From NCBI GenBank assembly GCA_965216645.1, contig CBDCGJ010000050.1, positions 55,846 through 119,845 on the forward strand: a DNA stretch of 64,000 nt, read 5' to 3'. The position numbers and the translations under genes are program-made. Numbering within the stretch: the stretch's first letter is position 1; each line of letters starts with the position of its first letter. The notes beneath the pieces are model-generated. The model saw only the letters and a list, made by a program, of their open reading frames with translations. It was not told the DNA's origin and ran no database searches. Origin of the DNA: CBDCGJ01 sp965216645. Lineage in GTDB: Bacteria > Pseudomonadota > Alphaproteobacteria > GCA-2731375. Shown here in pieces: positions 48,422 to 57,480 of this stretch.

Positions 48422-51400
48422 CTACCAGGTATCCACGAAGGCGTGTTTCTTGCCGTCGCGGGCAGGTGGCGGAGGCATGCTGCGCAGGCCGTTCATGATC
48501 CAGGTGCGGCTGTCCTTGGGATCGATCACCCCGTCCACTTCGAACAGGCTGGCGGTGCTCAGGGCTTTGCCGCGTTCATAGGCGTCGGCGACCATGTCTT
48601 CGTAGGCGGCCTTGCGTTCCGCCGGATCCTCGATCGCTTCCAGCTCCTTGCGGAAGCCGAGCTTGACCGCGCCTTCCAGGCCCATGCCGCCGAACTCCCC
48701 GGTCGGCCATGACATGGTGAAGACCGGGGCGTGGAAGCCGCCGCCGGCCATCGCCTGAGCACCCAAGCCATAGGCCTTGCGCAGGACCAGCGTGAAGATC
48801 GGCACGGTCACGTTGGCGCCGATGACGAAGAGGCGGCAGCAATGGCGCACCAGGGCGGTCTTCTCCACCTCCGGCCCGACCATCATCCCCGGCGTGTCGC
48901 AGAGGGTTAGAATGGGAATATCGAAAGCATCGCAGAGCTGCATGAAACGCGCCGCCTTGTCGGCGCCGTCGCTATCGATGGCACCGGCCAGATGGGTCGG
49001 GTTGTTGGCGATCAGGCCCATCGGCCGGCCTTCGATGCGGATGAAGGCGGTGACCATGCCGAGGCCGAAATTGCGGCGCAATTCCAGCACGCTGCCGGTA
49101 TCGGCCAGGGTCTCGATAACCTGGCGCACGTCATAGACGCGCAGCCGGTTCTCCGGAATGGCGTTGCGCAAATGGCGCTGGTCGACGCAACCCCAGTCGT
49201 CGAGATCGCCCTGGAAATAGGAGAGATACTGCTTCGCCACGGCGACCGCTTCCGCCTCGTCGGCGACGGCGATATCGACCACGCCATTCGGCACCTGCAC
49301 CTCCATGGGACCGACCTCCTCCGGCCGGAAGACGCCAAGACCGCCGCCTTCGATCATCGCCGGGCCGCCCATGCCGATAGTCGAATTCTCCGTCGCGATG
49401 ACCACATCGCAGGATCCCAACAGGGCCGCATTGCCGGCGAAACAGCGGCCGGAGGTGATCCCGACCATGGGCACCAGGCCGCTGAGCCGGCCGAAGAGAT
49501 GAAATGCCGGGGTCGGCAGGCCGGCCACCGACGGGACGTCCACGTCGCCGGGGCGGCCGCCGCCACCTTCGGTGAAGAAGACCATGGGCAGGCGCCATTT
49601 CTCCGCCAGCTCGAACATCCGGTCCTTCTTGTCGTGGTTCTTCTTGCCTTGGGTACCGGCCAGCACCGTATAGTCGTAGGACATGACGACGCAGCGGCTG
49701 GCTTCGTCCGGGAACTTGTCGCCGTTGACCCGGCCAGTGCCCGCGATCAAACCGTCGGCGGGAGTGCGGCGGATCAGGTCGTCCATGTCCCGACGGCGGC
49801 GCTGTGCCGCCACCACCAGGCCGCCGATTTCGTTGAACGAGCCTTCGTCGCAGAGATCGTAGACATTCTGCCGGGCCGTGCGTTGATTGGTCTTGCGGCG
49901 GCGTTCCAACGCGTCCGGCCGCTGCCCGTCCTCGAGATAGCTCAAACGCTCCAGCACGTCGGCCAGATCCGGGCGGACGGCGTCGAGATCGACCGCGGCG
50001 GTATCGTCATCGTCCGGCCGTGCCACCTCCGCCGGGTCGAGGAAGGCGAGCGGGCTATTCTCGAACACCGTATCTCCTTCCCCGACCGCTAATTGTCGCA
50101 AAATGCCGGCGCTGTCGGTTTCGATGACATGCTGCATCTTCATGGAATCCATCACCAGGATCGCCTGCCCGGCATAAAGCGCGTCGCCTTCCGCGACGGA
50201 GATCGAAACGACGGTCCCCTGCATCGGCGCCATGACCGGCACCGTGCCGGCCGGCCCCTCCGCAACGACCGTCGGCGCCGCCGATGCTGCCGCGACAGGC
50301 GCCGCACCGCCATTCTTACCGTGGTCCAGCACCGCCAACGGATCGACCGCATCCACCGACGCCCCGGCCCGTTGCACCGCCTGCACCGCGGGCTCATGGA
50401 AACGCCGTTGATGCGTCCCCGCGCCGGTCAGCTCGGCCAGGTGGTCGTCGATAAACCGGGTATAGAGGTCGCCGCCGATGAATTCCGGATGCCGCAGCAA
50501 GTTTTGCAGGAACGGGATATTGGTCGCCAGGCCCTCGATCTTGAATTCGCAAAGCGCCCGGTAGCCGCGCGCCGCCGCCTTTGTGAAATCCCCCGACGGG
50601 CTGTGGGCGATCACCTTGGCCAACAGGGAATCGTAGCTCGGGCTGGTCCGGTATCCGGTGTAACCGAAACTATCGACCCGAAGGCCGGGCCCGCTCGGCG
50701 GCTCGAACGCCGTCAGCACGCCGCCTGTCGGCTTGGTGCTGCCGTCCGGGTTCATGACCTCCATATTCACCCGCAACTGAATGGCATGGCCACGTGGCGT
50801 CGGGTCGAGGTCCAGATCGGCGAGTCCGGCACCGTTGGCCAATTCGATCTGCAGCCGGACGATATCGACGCCCGTCACCTCCTCGGTCACCGTATGCTCG
50901 ACCTGAAGCCGGGGATTGGCCTCGATGAAAGCGACGTCACCGGCCTCCGCATCGAGCAGGAACTCGACCGTGCCGACATTGCAATAGTTCGCGGCGGCGG
51001 CCAACTTCACCGCCGCGTCGCAAATCTGCCGCCGGATGTCATCCGTCAATCCCGGTGCCGGGGCCAGTTCGACGATCTTCTGATGGCGCCGCTGGATGCT
51101 GCATTCCCGCTCCCCCAAATGACCGACCGCACCGGCTTTGTCGGCGACCACCTGGACCTCAAGATGGCGGGCCTTGTGGATGTAACGCTCCGCATAGACC
51201 GCCTCCGCGCCGAAGGCTTGCCGTGCCTCCGCTTGGCAAAGAGCAAATGCCTCGGCAATCTCGCCGGCATTCTCGACGACGCGGATGCCGCGACCGCCGC
51301 CGCCGGCCACCGCCTTGATCACCATCGCCTGACCGGTGTCGAGCGCGGCGAAGAAGGCTTCCGCACCGGCCAGATCCACCGGACCGTCGCTACCGGCAAT

Positions 51401-51790
51401 GACCGGCACACCGGTTTCCACCGCCAATTGCCGTGCCCGCACCTTGTCGCCGAACAAGGCCAGTGTTTCCGGCGGCGGTCCGATAAAGGCAATACCGGCG
51501 GCGGCACAGGCAGCGGCGAAGTCGGCGTTTTCGCTCAAGAAGCCGTAGCCCGGATGGATCGCATCGCATCCGGCCTCTTGGGCCAGCGCGACAATCCGTT
51601 CGCCGTCCAGATAGGCCGGCACGCCTGCGGCACCGAGCGCCAATGTCCGGTCGGCGACACCGACATGAAGGGCCTCGGCCTCGTCATCGGCATGGATGGC
51701 GAGGCCTTCGAGACCGATTTCGGCGATCGTGCGCAGGATACGAATGGCGATTTCGCCGCGATTGGCGACGAGGATACGGGAGATGGACAT
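48422..51790 (-). CDS. Single-chain biotin-dependent acyl-CoA carboxylase
   Basis: This 1122-residue protein carries all three activities on one chain. Biotin carboxylase comes first (SISRILVANRGEIAIRIL; KAVAGGGGRGIRVV; EANPRLQVEHTVTEEVTG, within about 1-450). A linker and a biotinyl domain with VMDSMKMQHVIETD follow in the middle. A carboxyltransferase comes last (GTQGKKNHDKKDRMFELA; GGPAMIEGGGLGVFRPEE; GFHAPVFTMSWPTGEFGGMGLEGAVKLG). This layout matches the single-chain long-chain acyl-CoA carboxylases of about 120 kDa per subunit known in some actinobacteria and alphaproteobacteria, rather than the usual split AccBC/AccD or PccA/PccB. The ATG at 51790 is used. Substrate range cannot be read from sequence. 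Confidence 0.92.
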   Translation of the reverse strand: MSISRILVANRGEIAIRILRTIAEIGLEGLAIHADDEAEALHVGVADRTLALGAAGVPAYLDGERIVALAQEAGCDAIHPGYGFLSENADFAAACAAAGIAFIGPPPETLALFGDKVRARQLAVETGVPVIAGSDGPVDLAGAEAFFAALDTGQAMVIKAVAGGGGRGIRVVENAGEIAEAFALCQAEARQAFGAEAVYAERYIHKARHLEVQVVADKAGAVGHLGERECSIQRRHQKIVELAPAPGLTDDIRRQICDAAVKLAAAANYCNVGTVEFLLDAEAGDVAFIEANPRLQVEHTVTEEVTGVDIVRLQIELANGAGLADLDLDPTPRGHAIQLRVNMEVMNPDGSTKPTGGVLTAFEPPSGPGLRVDSFGYTGYRTSPSYDSLLAKVIAHSPSGDFTKAAARGYRALCEFKIEGLATNIPFLQNLLRHPEFIGGDLYTRFIDDHLAELTGAGTHQRRFHEPAVQAVQRAGASVDAVDPLAVLDHGKNGGAAPVAAASAAPTVVAEGPAGTVPVMAPMQGTVVSISVAEGDALYAGQAILVMDSMKMQHVIETDSAGILRQLAVGEGDTVFENSPLAFLDPAEVARPDDDDTAAVDLDAVRPDLADVLERLSYLEDGQRPDALERRRKTNQRTARQNVYDLCDEGSFNEIGGLVVAAQRRRRDMDDLIRRTPADGLIAGTGRVNGDKFPDEASRCVVMSYDYTVLAGTQGKKNHDKKDRMFELAEKWRLPMVFFTEGGGGRPGDVDVPSVAGLPTPAFHLFGRLSGLVPMVGITSGRCFAGNAALLGSCDVVIATENSTIGMGGPAMIEGGGLGVFRPEEVGPMEVQVPNGVVDIAVADEAEAVAVAKQYLSYFQGDLDDWGCVDQRHLRNAIPENRLRVYDVRQVIETLADTGSVLELRRNFGLGMVTAFIRIEGRPMGLIANNPTHLAGAIDSDGADKAARFMQLCDAFDIPILTLCDTPGMMVGPEVEKTALVRHCCRLFVIGANVTVPIFTLVLRKAYGLGAQAMAGGGFHAPVFTMSWPTGEFGGMGLEGAVKLGFRKELEAIEDPAERKAAYEDMVADAYERGKALSTASLFEVDGVIDPKDSRTWIMNGLRSMPPPPARDGKKHAFVDTW

Positions 51791-51890
51791 GAAGCGGCTT
51801 TCCGGTGGGACAGATGGATCAAGTGCGAAGGCTCTAGATTTGCCAGATATCCTGTGTTCGAATCCAGGGAAAATCGGAGAGGATGACGCC

Positions 51891-52937
51891 ATGAGCACGC
51901 TCGGCACGCTTGAGGAACTGCCCACCGACTATTTGGACGCCCTGACGGCGATGAATGTGGGACCGCTTTGGCCCAGCCTGCGCGCCTTCCTGCCCTTCGG
52001 CCAGCCGGACCGGCTGACGGCGCCGACGCTCTGGCGGTACCAGGATGTGCGCCCCCATCTGCTACGCGCCGGAGAGCTGACGCCGATCGAGAAGGCGGAA
52101 CGGCGGGTGCTGATGTTGTGCAATCCGGGCCTGGGTCTGGAGAACGCCATGGCGACGCCGACCATCTATCTGGGCCTGCAACTGATCCTGCCTGGGGAAA
52201 CGGCGCCGAACCACCGCCATACGCCAAGCGCCATCCGTCTGGTGGTCGAGGGCGAAGGCGGCTACACCACCGTCGAAGGCGAGAAGCTGCCGATGGCGCG
52301 GGGCGATCTTATCCTAACGCCCGCCGGGCTCTGGCATGAGCACGGTCATGACGGCATCGGGCCGGTGGTTTGGCTCGACGCCCTGGACCTGCCCTTGGTC
52401 TACCGGCTGGAGGCGTCCTACGCCACAGAAGGGCCGCCGCAGAACCCGGGCAACCGGCCCGACGCCTCGCAATGGCGCTACCGCCAATCCGGCCTGCTGC
52501 CCTATGGCGATTTGGAGCAACGGCGGCGCGACTATCCGCTGCTGCGCTTCCCCTGGAACGAGGTACGCCGAGCGCTGATGGACATGGCGGCCGGCCGCGG
52601 CCCGGGAGACGCGGTGCATCTCGCCTATGTCAATCCGCAGACCGGAGCGGAATGCCTGCCGATCCTAGGTTTTTCGGCGCTGATGCTGCGGCCGGGCGAA
52701 ACCCTGACACCGCCGCGCCGCTCCGCCTCCGCCGTGCTGCACGGCATCGAAGGCGACGGCGAGGCAGAGGTCGACGGCGAAAGCTTTGCCTGGGGCGAGC
52801 ACGACACCATCGCCCTGCCGACCCACGCGAAGATGCGGATCCGCAACCGCAGCGACAGGGCGCCGGCCTTCCTGTTCATGGTCGACGACGCGCCGCTGCA
52901 ACGCAAACTCGGCATCTACGAAGTCTTCGCCGACTGA
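51891..52937 (+). CDS. Gentisate 1,2-dioxygenase-type cupin
   Basis: This 348-residue bicupin has the Fe(II) site in ETAPNHRHTPSAIRLVVEGEGGYT (H108 and H110) and AGLWHEHGHDG (H149). A second cupin half (SAVLHGIEGDGEAEVDGESF) follows. The ATG at 51891 has GAGAGG upstream and a normal start (MSTLGTLEELPTDYLDALT). It would open the gentisate ring to maleylpyruvate. No maleylpyruvate isomerase or fumarylpyruvase is adjacent, so either the rest of the pathway is elsewhere or it uses a related substrate such as salicylate or 1-hydroxy-2-naphthoate. Confidence 0.85.
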   Translation: MSTLGTLEELPTDYLDALTAMNVGPLWPSLRAFLPFGQPDRLTAPTLWRYQDVRPHLLRAGELTPIEKAERRVLMLCNPGLGLENAMATPTIYLGLQLILPGETAPNHRHTPSAIRLVVEGEGGYTTVEGEKLPMARGDLILTPAGLWHEHGHDGIGPVVWLDALDLPLVYRLEASYATEGPPQNPGNRPDASQWRYRQSGLLPYGDLEQRRRDYPLLRFPWNEVRRALMDMAAGRGPGDAVHLAYVNPQTGAECLPILGFSALMLRPGETLTPPRRSASAVLHGIEGDGEAEVDGESFAWGEHDTIALPTHAKMRIRNRSDRAPAFLFMVDDAPLQRKLGIYEVFAD

Positions 52938-52979
52938 GCGCCAACGACGGAGCGACTCCCCTCACACCTGTCCCAAATT

Positions 52980-53081
52980 AAATCAAAGGGTCAGACCCTT
53001 TGATTAGATGTTTCGCGCGCAACCGCTTTTTTTAAGGCTTTTTGGCGAATTCGATATTCAAAGGGTCTGACCCTTTGATTT
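52980..53081. repeat. 102-bp element with GGGTCAGACCC-type inverted ends (copy 2)
   Basis: Its ends are identical to those of the element at 39954-40056 (left 52980-53005, right 53056-53081), and the total length is almost the same. The centre is different apart from TGGCGAA near the right side. Two such copies 13 kb apart between unrelated genes mark a dispersed family. Confidence 0.82.
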
Positions 53082-53108
53082 CGTTGGTGGGGCGTCTGAC
53101 GGCGGCGG

Positions 53109-54122
53109 TCAGGCGATCGGGTCGCGTTGCAGCGGGCTGGTCGAGCAGTGGATACCGCCGCCGCCGAGGAAGACGTTTTCGTAGCCGACCGGAACGATCT
53201 CGATACCCAGCTTATCCAGCGTCTCGGCGGTGCGCGGCGACAGACCGGCCTGCATGACCACCCGGCCCGGCCGCACCGCCAGGCAATTGACCGCGCCCGA
53301 CGTGTCGTCGGGATGGATCTCCACCGTGCGAATGTTCAGCCGCCGCAACTCCTCCAGAAACCAGAACGGCAGCTGGGTCGGATTGATGATCGCGGTGTCG
53401 ACGTCGATCATCACCAACGCGCCGTCGATATGCAGGCGATAGCCGGTCAGATCGACCCGCAACAATTCGACGCCCTGCGCGTTCAGCACCTCCTCGACCT
53501 GGCGCGTGCCTTCCTCATTGACCCGGGAGGAACGGCCGATGACCGCGGTTCGCGGATTGAGCCAAACGAAGCTGCCGCCCTCCATCAGGCCGGTGCCATG
53601 GATGGTGCGTAGGATCGGCATGCCGATCGCGGCCAGGGTCTCGCTGACCGGCGCCTCCTCGCCCCGACGGACCTTGGGGCCGAGGCGGGTGACGATGGCG
53701 CCGCCCTTCACCGCGATACAGGAATCCCGGGTATAGATCGACTTGTGCCGGCCCGGCGCGCAACGCTTCAGATAAACCACTTCGACACCCTCGCCGCGCA
53801 AGGTCTCGACCAAGGCGTCATGTTCCGCCTGTTGCGTCTCAAGCGACGGGATGACGTCGCCGCGCCAATACCAGGTCTGCCCCTCGGCGTCGCCGTAGGA
53901 ACCGAGATGCTCGAGCCGCATCGACGGATCGATGATGTCAAGTTCGTCGCCGGGCCGATGCATCAACACCTTGCGCAAGCGACCGACATCGTTGTCGCAA
54001 CCCCAGCTCTCTCCCCAGATCTCGGTTTGCTGCTCCGGACTTTCGAAATCGGGTTCCGCGTGAGAGGGGAAGGTCTTGATGGTCATATTGTAGCGGTATT
54101 CGAACTCGCTGACGGCAGACAT
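53109..54122 (-). CDS. Arginine deiminase / amidinotransferase-family guanidino-modifying enzyme
   Basis: This protein of about 337 residues has the guanidino-group-modifying pentein fold. Substrate Asp is in YTRDSC, GTGLMEGGSFVWLNPRT carries the acidic/His region, HIDGALVMID the His, and the nucleophile is in GGGGIHCSTSPLQRDP near the C-terminus. The start is uncertain (ATG at 54122 or 54086, neither with a strong ribosome-binding site). It is the last gene of the ABC-importer/M20 operon, 61 bases after the amidohydrolase. It could be a deiminase, a dimethylarginase or an amidinotransferase; context suggests action on an imported guanidino compound. Confidence 0.85.
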   Translation of the reverse strand: MSAVSEFEYRYNMTIKTFPSHAEPDFESPEQQTEIWGESWGCDNDVGRLRKVLMHRPGDELDIIDPSMRLEHLGSYGDAEGQTWYWRGDVIPSLETQQAEHDALVETLRGEGVEVVYLKRCAPGRHKSIYTRDSCIAVKGGAIVTRLGPKVRRGEEAPVSETLAAIGMPILRTIHGTGLMEGGSFVWLNPRTAVIGRSSRVNEEGTRQVEEVLNAQGVELLRVDLTGYRLHIDGALVMIDVDTAIINPTQLPFWFLEELRRLNIRTVEIHPDDTSGAVNCLAVRPGRVVMQAGLSPRTAETLDKLGIEIVPVGYENVFLGGGGIHCSTSPLQRDPIA

Positions 54123-54183
54123 TTGGCACACTCGCTATTTATTTCGGAAATTCGTGAAGTCGCGGATCCGAGACCTGGTGAAT

Positions 54184-55785
54184 TCAGGCCGGCCCGGCGA
54201 CAGGCGCGATCCAGTCTCGTCCGCGGACGGTATCGACATATTCCGGCCAGGGATAGTGGATCGGCGGCGGGAAGTTCTTCTCCAGCAACGGCGGGATCCA
54301 GGCCGTGCCGCCGACCCCGCCGCCGGTACGCTCCACGAACTCGTCCTTGCAACGGGCCAACGCCGCCGCATCGGTGATCAAATCCAAAGCGGTCAGGGCG
54401 ATTACTTTGCCGGCGGTTAAGAACATCGGATCCATCGCCGCCGGCAAGCCGCCGAGGGCGCAGTGGCACCAATGCGGCACCCGCTTGCCGTCGGGCAGCG
54501 CCTTCAGCGCCGGTCGGCCAACGTAGAGACGCACGGTCGGCGCATGCCAGGTATAGTCGACATAGTCGTCGGACGTGTAGTTCTTCTGCCAGGCCGGCAG
54601 GCTTTCTCTAAGCGCCGCTTCGCCGTCGCGCGGATCGATCAGTTGTTCCAATTCGGCGGCGAACGGCTGCTCGTCGGGGCCGGCCTCGTAACCGAGATTG
54701 CGCAACATCTCGCGGGCAAAGTCTTTGGCCTCACCGTCGAAGTCGGGCGGCCCGACCAAAGCGAAGTTCTGGAATGTCAGGTCGGCGATGGCGCGATTGG
54801 CCAGGCCCGGCCGCGTTTTGGTGACCCAGCCGCTTTCGACCTCGCAATGGGTAATCGCGGCGACATGCCGGGCATTGTTCTCGAGCACGGCATCGATGGT
54901 TTCCGCCATCTCGATTGTCGGACAGCGCCAGGCATACTGAATCTGACTGTGCCGTGGCGGCAGATTGTCGGATGTCGCGGTCCCCGTGCCGAAGATCGCT
55001 TCGTTCAGGGTCCAGCTACCGTGATGGGGCAGCATCGATTCCTTATTGTACTTCGTCGTCGTGTACATCAGACAGAGCGCGTCCAGCGCCGCCGGTGCGC
55101 GGGCAATGGAATGGCTGTTCTGCGTGCCGCGGCGCTCGCCCGCGGCACCCCAGGTCTCCGGCTCCCGGCAAACGAAGGTGAAAACTTTCGACCAGTAGCA
55201 GCCGCAATGGGTCTCCCACACCGTGGTGTTGGACAAGGCTGGCAGGGAGGTCGGATGAAAACTGATGGCGGCGTCGAGATCGTCGTAATAACCGTGCGCG
55301 GCGTGGATCGGTTTTGAGCCGCAGGTCTTCTCGGCCGGCTCGCCGAAAAACTTGATGCGCCCCTTGAGCCCATGGGTGTCTATGGCGTGCTTCAGCGCCA
55401 ACGCGCCGCTCAGAGCGCCGAGCCCGAGGGCGGAATGGGGGTCGGTATGGCCGGCGGCGAACTCGGATACGCCGTCCCGCGGCTTGCGGTAAGGCACCGG
55501 GTCCTGGCTCGTTCCCGGCACGGCGTCATACTCGGCGTAGCAGCCGATCACCGGCCCCTCGTCCCCATAGCGGGCGCAGAATGCCGTGGGCATGCCCGCG
55601 GAAGCTTCCTCGACCTCGAACCCCTCCCGGCGCAGGCGCTCCACATACCACGCGGCCGATCGGTACTCCCGCCAGGCCGGTTCGTGAAAATGCCAGATCG
55701 TCATATGATCGGCGGAAAGCGCAATTTTATTGTCTTCGATCCAAGCCAGAGCGGTCGCTTTCTCGGCTGTCATCTGAGCATTCAT
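54184..55785 (-). CDS. M20-family amidohydrolase (AbgB-like)
   Basis: This 533-residue metalloamidohydrolase is of the p-aminobenzoyl-glutamate hydrolase B type. HFHEPAWREYRS opens the fold, CYAEYDAVPGTSQ carries the metal Glu/Asp, AAGHTDPHSALGLGALSGAL the metal His, and FFGEPAEKTCGSKPIHAAHGYYD the catalytic Glu. In most M20 enzymes this last motif reads PAEEGGGG; here the second Glu is Lys, as in a subgroup of AbgB-like proteins. I use the ATG at 55785 (GGAA upstream). It lies between the importer permease and the guanidino enzyme, so it probably cleaves an amide of the imported compound. Confidence 0.88.
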   Translation of the reverse strand: MNAQMTAEKATALAWIEDNKIALSADHMTIWHFHEPAWREYRSAAWYVERLRREGFEVEEASAGMPTAFCARYGDEGPVIGCYAEYDAVPGTSQDPVPYRKPRDGVSEFAAGHTDPHSALGLGALSGALALKHAIDTHGLKGRIKFFGEPAEKTCGSKPIHAAHGYYDDLDAAISFHPTSLPALSNTTVWETHCGCYWSKVFTFVCREPETWGAAGERRGTQNSHSIARAPAALDALCLMYTTTKYNKESMLPHHGSWTLNEAIFGTGTATSDNLPPRHSQIQYAWRCPTIEMAETIDAVLENNARHVAAITHCEVESGWVTKTRPGLANRAIADLTFQNFALVGPPDFDGEAKDFAREMLRNLGYEAGPDEQPFAAELEQLIDPRDGEAALRESLPAWQKNYTSDDYVDYTWHAPTVRLYVGRPALKALPDGKRVPHWCHCALGGLPAAMDPMFLTAGKVIALTALDLITDAAALARCKDEFVERTGGGVGGTAWIPPLLEKNFPPPIHYPWPEYVDTVRGRDWIAPVAGPA

Positions 55786-55813
55786 GGTGCATTCCAATCA
55801 ATTGAATATGCCG

Positions 55814-56629
55814 TCAAACCTTCGAGCCTTCCGACGTTCGCCGACGACGCTGGCGCAGCCACAGTTCGAGTAGCAACAGTAGAAGCGTGGCCACAATCAA
55901 CATGGTCGCCACGGCGGCGATCGTCGGGTCGAGATGATCCTGGATCCCGTTCCAAATCCGTTTCGGCAAGGTGTAGATATTGCGGCTCGTGATAAACAGC
56001 ACCATGACGATCTCGTCGAACGAAATGGTGAAGGCGAAAATGGCGCCCGAGAGCACGCCGGGCATCACGCTGGGCACGATGACCATTCGAATGGTCTGCC
56101 AAATCGAGGCGCCGAGATTTCGGGCCGCCTGCTCGATACGCACGTCGAATGTCGCCAGCGAAGCCGACACCGTGATCACCACATAGGGCGTGGATACCAG
56201 CGTATGCGCCAGAATGACGCCGAGATAGGTGTCGACGATACGCAGATCAATCCAGAATCGATAGAGGGCCAATGCCTGGACCACTGTCGGCACAATGATC
56301 GGCAACAGCATGAAGCTGCGTACAGCCTCAGACAGGCGCGAGGAAATCCGCCAACAGCCGATCGCGCAAAGGGTGCCGAGAATCAAGGCGCAGATCGTCG
56401 ACGCAATGGCGATGATCAGGCTTTGCCCAGTTGCCGAAAGCCAAATCTCGTTACTGAAGAATTTACCGTAATGCTCCAGCGACAGATGGTCCTGGGGCAG
56501 CGACAAATAATATCGGTCGGTCAACGACACCGGGAAAATCACTATCATCGGCAGAATCAGGAAACCCAGCACCGTCCAAGCCAGGCCCAGCATAACGCAA
56601 CGGCCGAATGTCAACCGGCCCTCGCTCAT
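55814..56629 (-). CDS. ABC transporter permease (PotC-type)
   Basis: This 271-residue permease has about six membrane helices and the EAA-like loop QAARNLGASIWQTIRMVIVPSVMPGVLSGAIFAFTISFDEIVM (about 180-222), typical of spermidine/putrescine-type permeases. It overlaps the other permease gene by 4 bases. With its partner it forms the transport channel of the importer encoded at 55814-59831. Confidence 0.93.
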   Translation of the reverse strand: MSEGRLTFGRCVMLGLAWTVLGFLILPMIVIFPVSLTDRYYLSLPQDHLSLEHYGKFFSNEIWLSATGQSLIIAIASTICALILGTLCAIGCWRISSRLSEAVRSFMLLPIIVPTVVQALALYRFWIDLRIVDTYLGVILAHTLVSTPYVVITVSASLATFDVRIEQAARNLGASIWQTIRMVIVPSVMPGVLSGAIFAFTISFDEIVMVLFITSRNIYTLPKRIWNGIQDHLDPTIAAVATMLIVATLLLLLLELWLRQRRRRTSEGSKV

Positions 56630-57468
56630 GTCGCGCCGAAAACCTTGCGCATATCGACGAACCGGCTGACCACGGCAAGTAACAATAAAACGCCGAAGAG
56701 CAGGCTGGAGGATAGCATCGTCGCCTTACCCCAAAGCAACGTCTCTTCGAAGGCGACACGGATATATTCGGAGACCATGACAACCCGGCCGCCGCCCAGA
56801 ATCGCCGGCGTGATGAAGAATCCGAGCGAAAAGACGAATACCAGGATGGTTGCCGCGATCAGACCCGGCTTGCTGAGCGGCAGATAGATCATGCGGAAGG
56901 CCTGAAAGGAGGATCCGCCAAGACCGCGAGCGGCCGCGACATAGTCGGCCGCGATCCCGCGCAAATTGGCATAGATCGGCAGGATCGCCAGCGGCAGCAT
57001 GAAATGAACCATGCCGACAACGACTCCAAACGCGTTGCGCGAGAGGCGCAAAGGTTCGTCGATCACGCCGACGAACCGCAGCACCTCGTTGATCATGCCC
57101 TCGGTCCTGAGCAGCATGACCCAGGCAAAGGCCCGGATCAGCACGCTCAACCAGAAGGTCAGCAGAATACAGAACATCATCGCCGTCATCTGCCGTTCCC
57201 GTACATGAGCCATGGCGAAAGCGACGGCATAGCCCAATACCACGGTCAGAACGGTTGTCAGGCCGCAGATCCAGGCCGTGGTCCACCAAATCTTGTGGAG
57301 GAATGAATTGGTGAACAACTCCGCATAATTGCCGAACCCCGGCGCCGGGTCGGTCACACTGATCCAAAGCACCTGCAGCAAGGGAAAGACGTAGAAAACC
57401 AACATCAATCCCATTGCCGGCATAATCAGGAGCCAATAGCCCCGCCGTGTCGACCCGGACCGGTCCAT
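56626..57468 (-). CDS. ABC transporter permease (PotB-type)
   Basis: This 280-residue permease has an N-terminal helix (YWLLIMPAMGLMLVFYVFPLLQVLWIS) and the EAA-like loop AAARGLGGSSFQAFRMIYLPLSKPGLIAATILVFVFSLGFFITPAILGGG (about 195-245). It pairs with the PotC-type permease and starts 12 bases after the binding-protein gene. Confidence 0.93.
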   Translation of the reverse strand: MDRSGSTRRGYWLLIMPAMGLMLVFYVFPLLQVLWISVTDPAPGFGNYAELFTNSFLHKIWWTTAWICGLTTVLTVVLGYAVAFAMAHVRERQMTAMMFCILLTFWLSVLIRAFAWVMLLRTEGMINEVLRFVGVIDEPLRLSRNAFGVVVGMVHFMLPLAILPIYANLRGIAADYVAAARGLGGSSFQAFRMIYLPLSKPGLIAATILVFVFSLGFFITPAILGGGRVVMVSEYIRVAFEETLLWGKATMLSSSLLFGVLLLLAVVSRFVDMRKVFGAT

Positions 57469-57480
57469 GACCGCTGATCG

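Noticed and set aside
50093..51886. 597-codon open frame on the plus strand
   Set aside because: Antisense to the biotin carboxylase part of the carboxylase gene; composition typical of shadow frames.
39954..53081. The two GGGTCAGACCC elements as ends of one composite transposon
   Set aside because: The 13 kb between them holds ordinary chromosomal genes (zinc uptake, cytochromes, carboxylase) with no transposase, and each copy is complete in itself.
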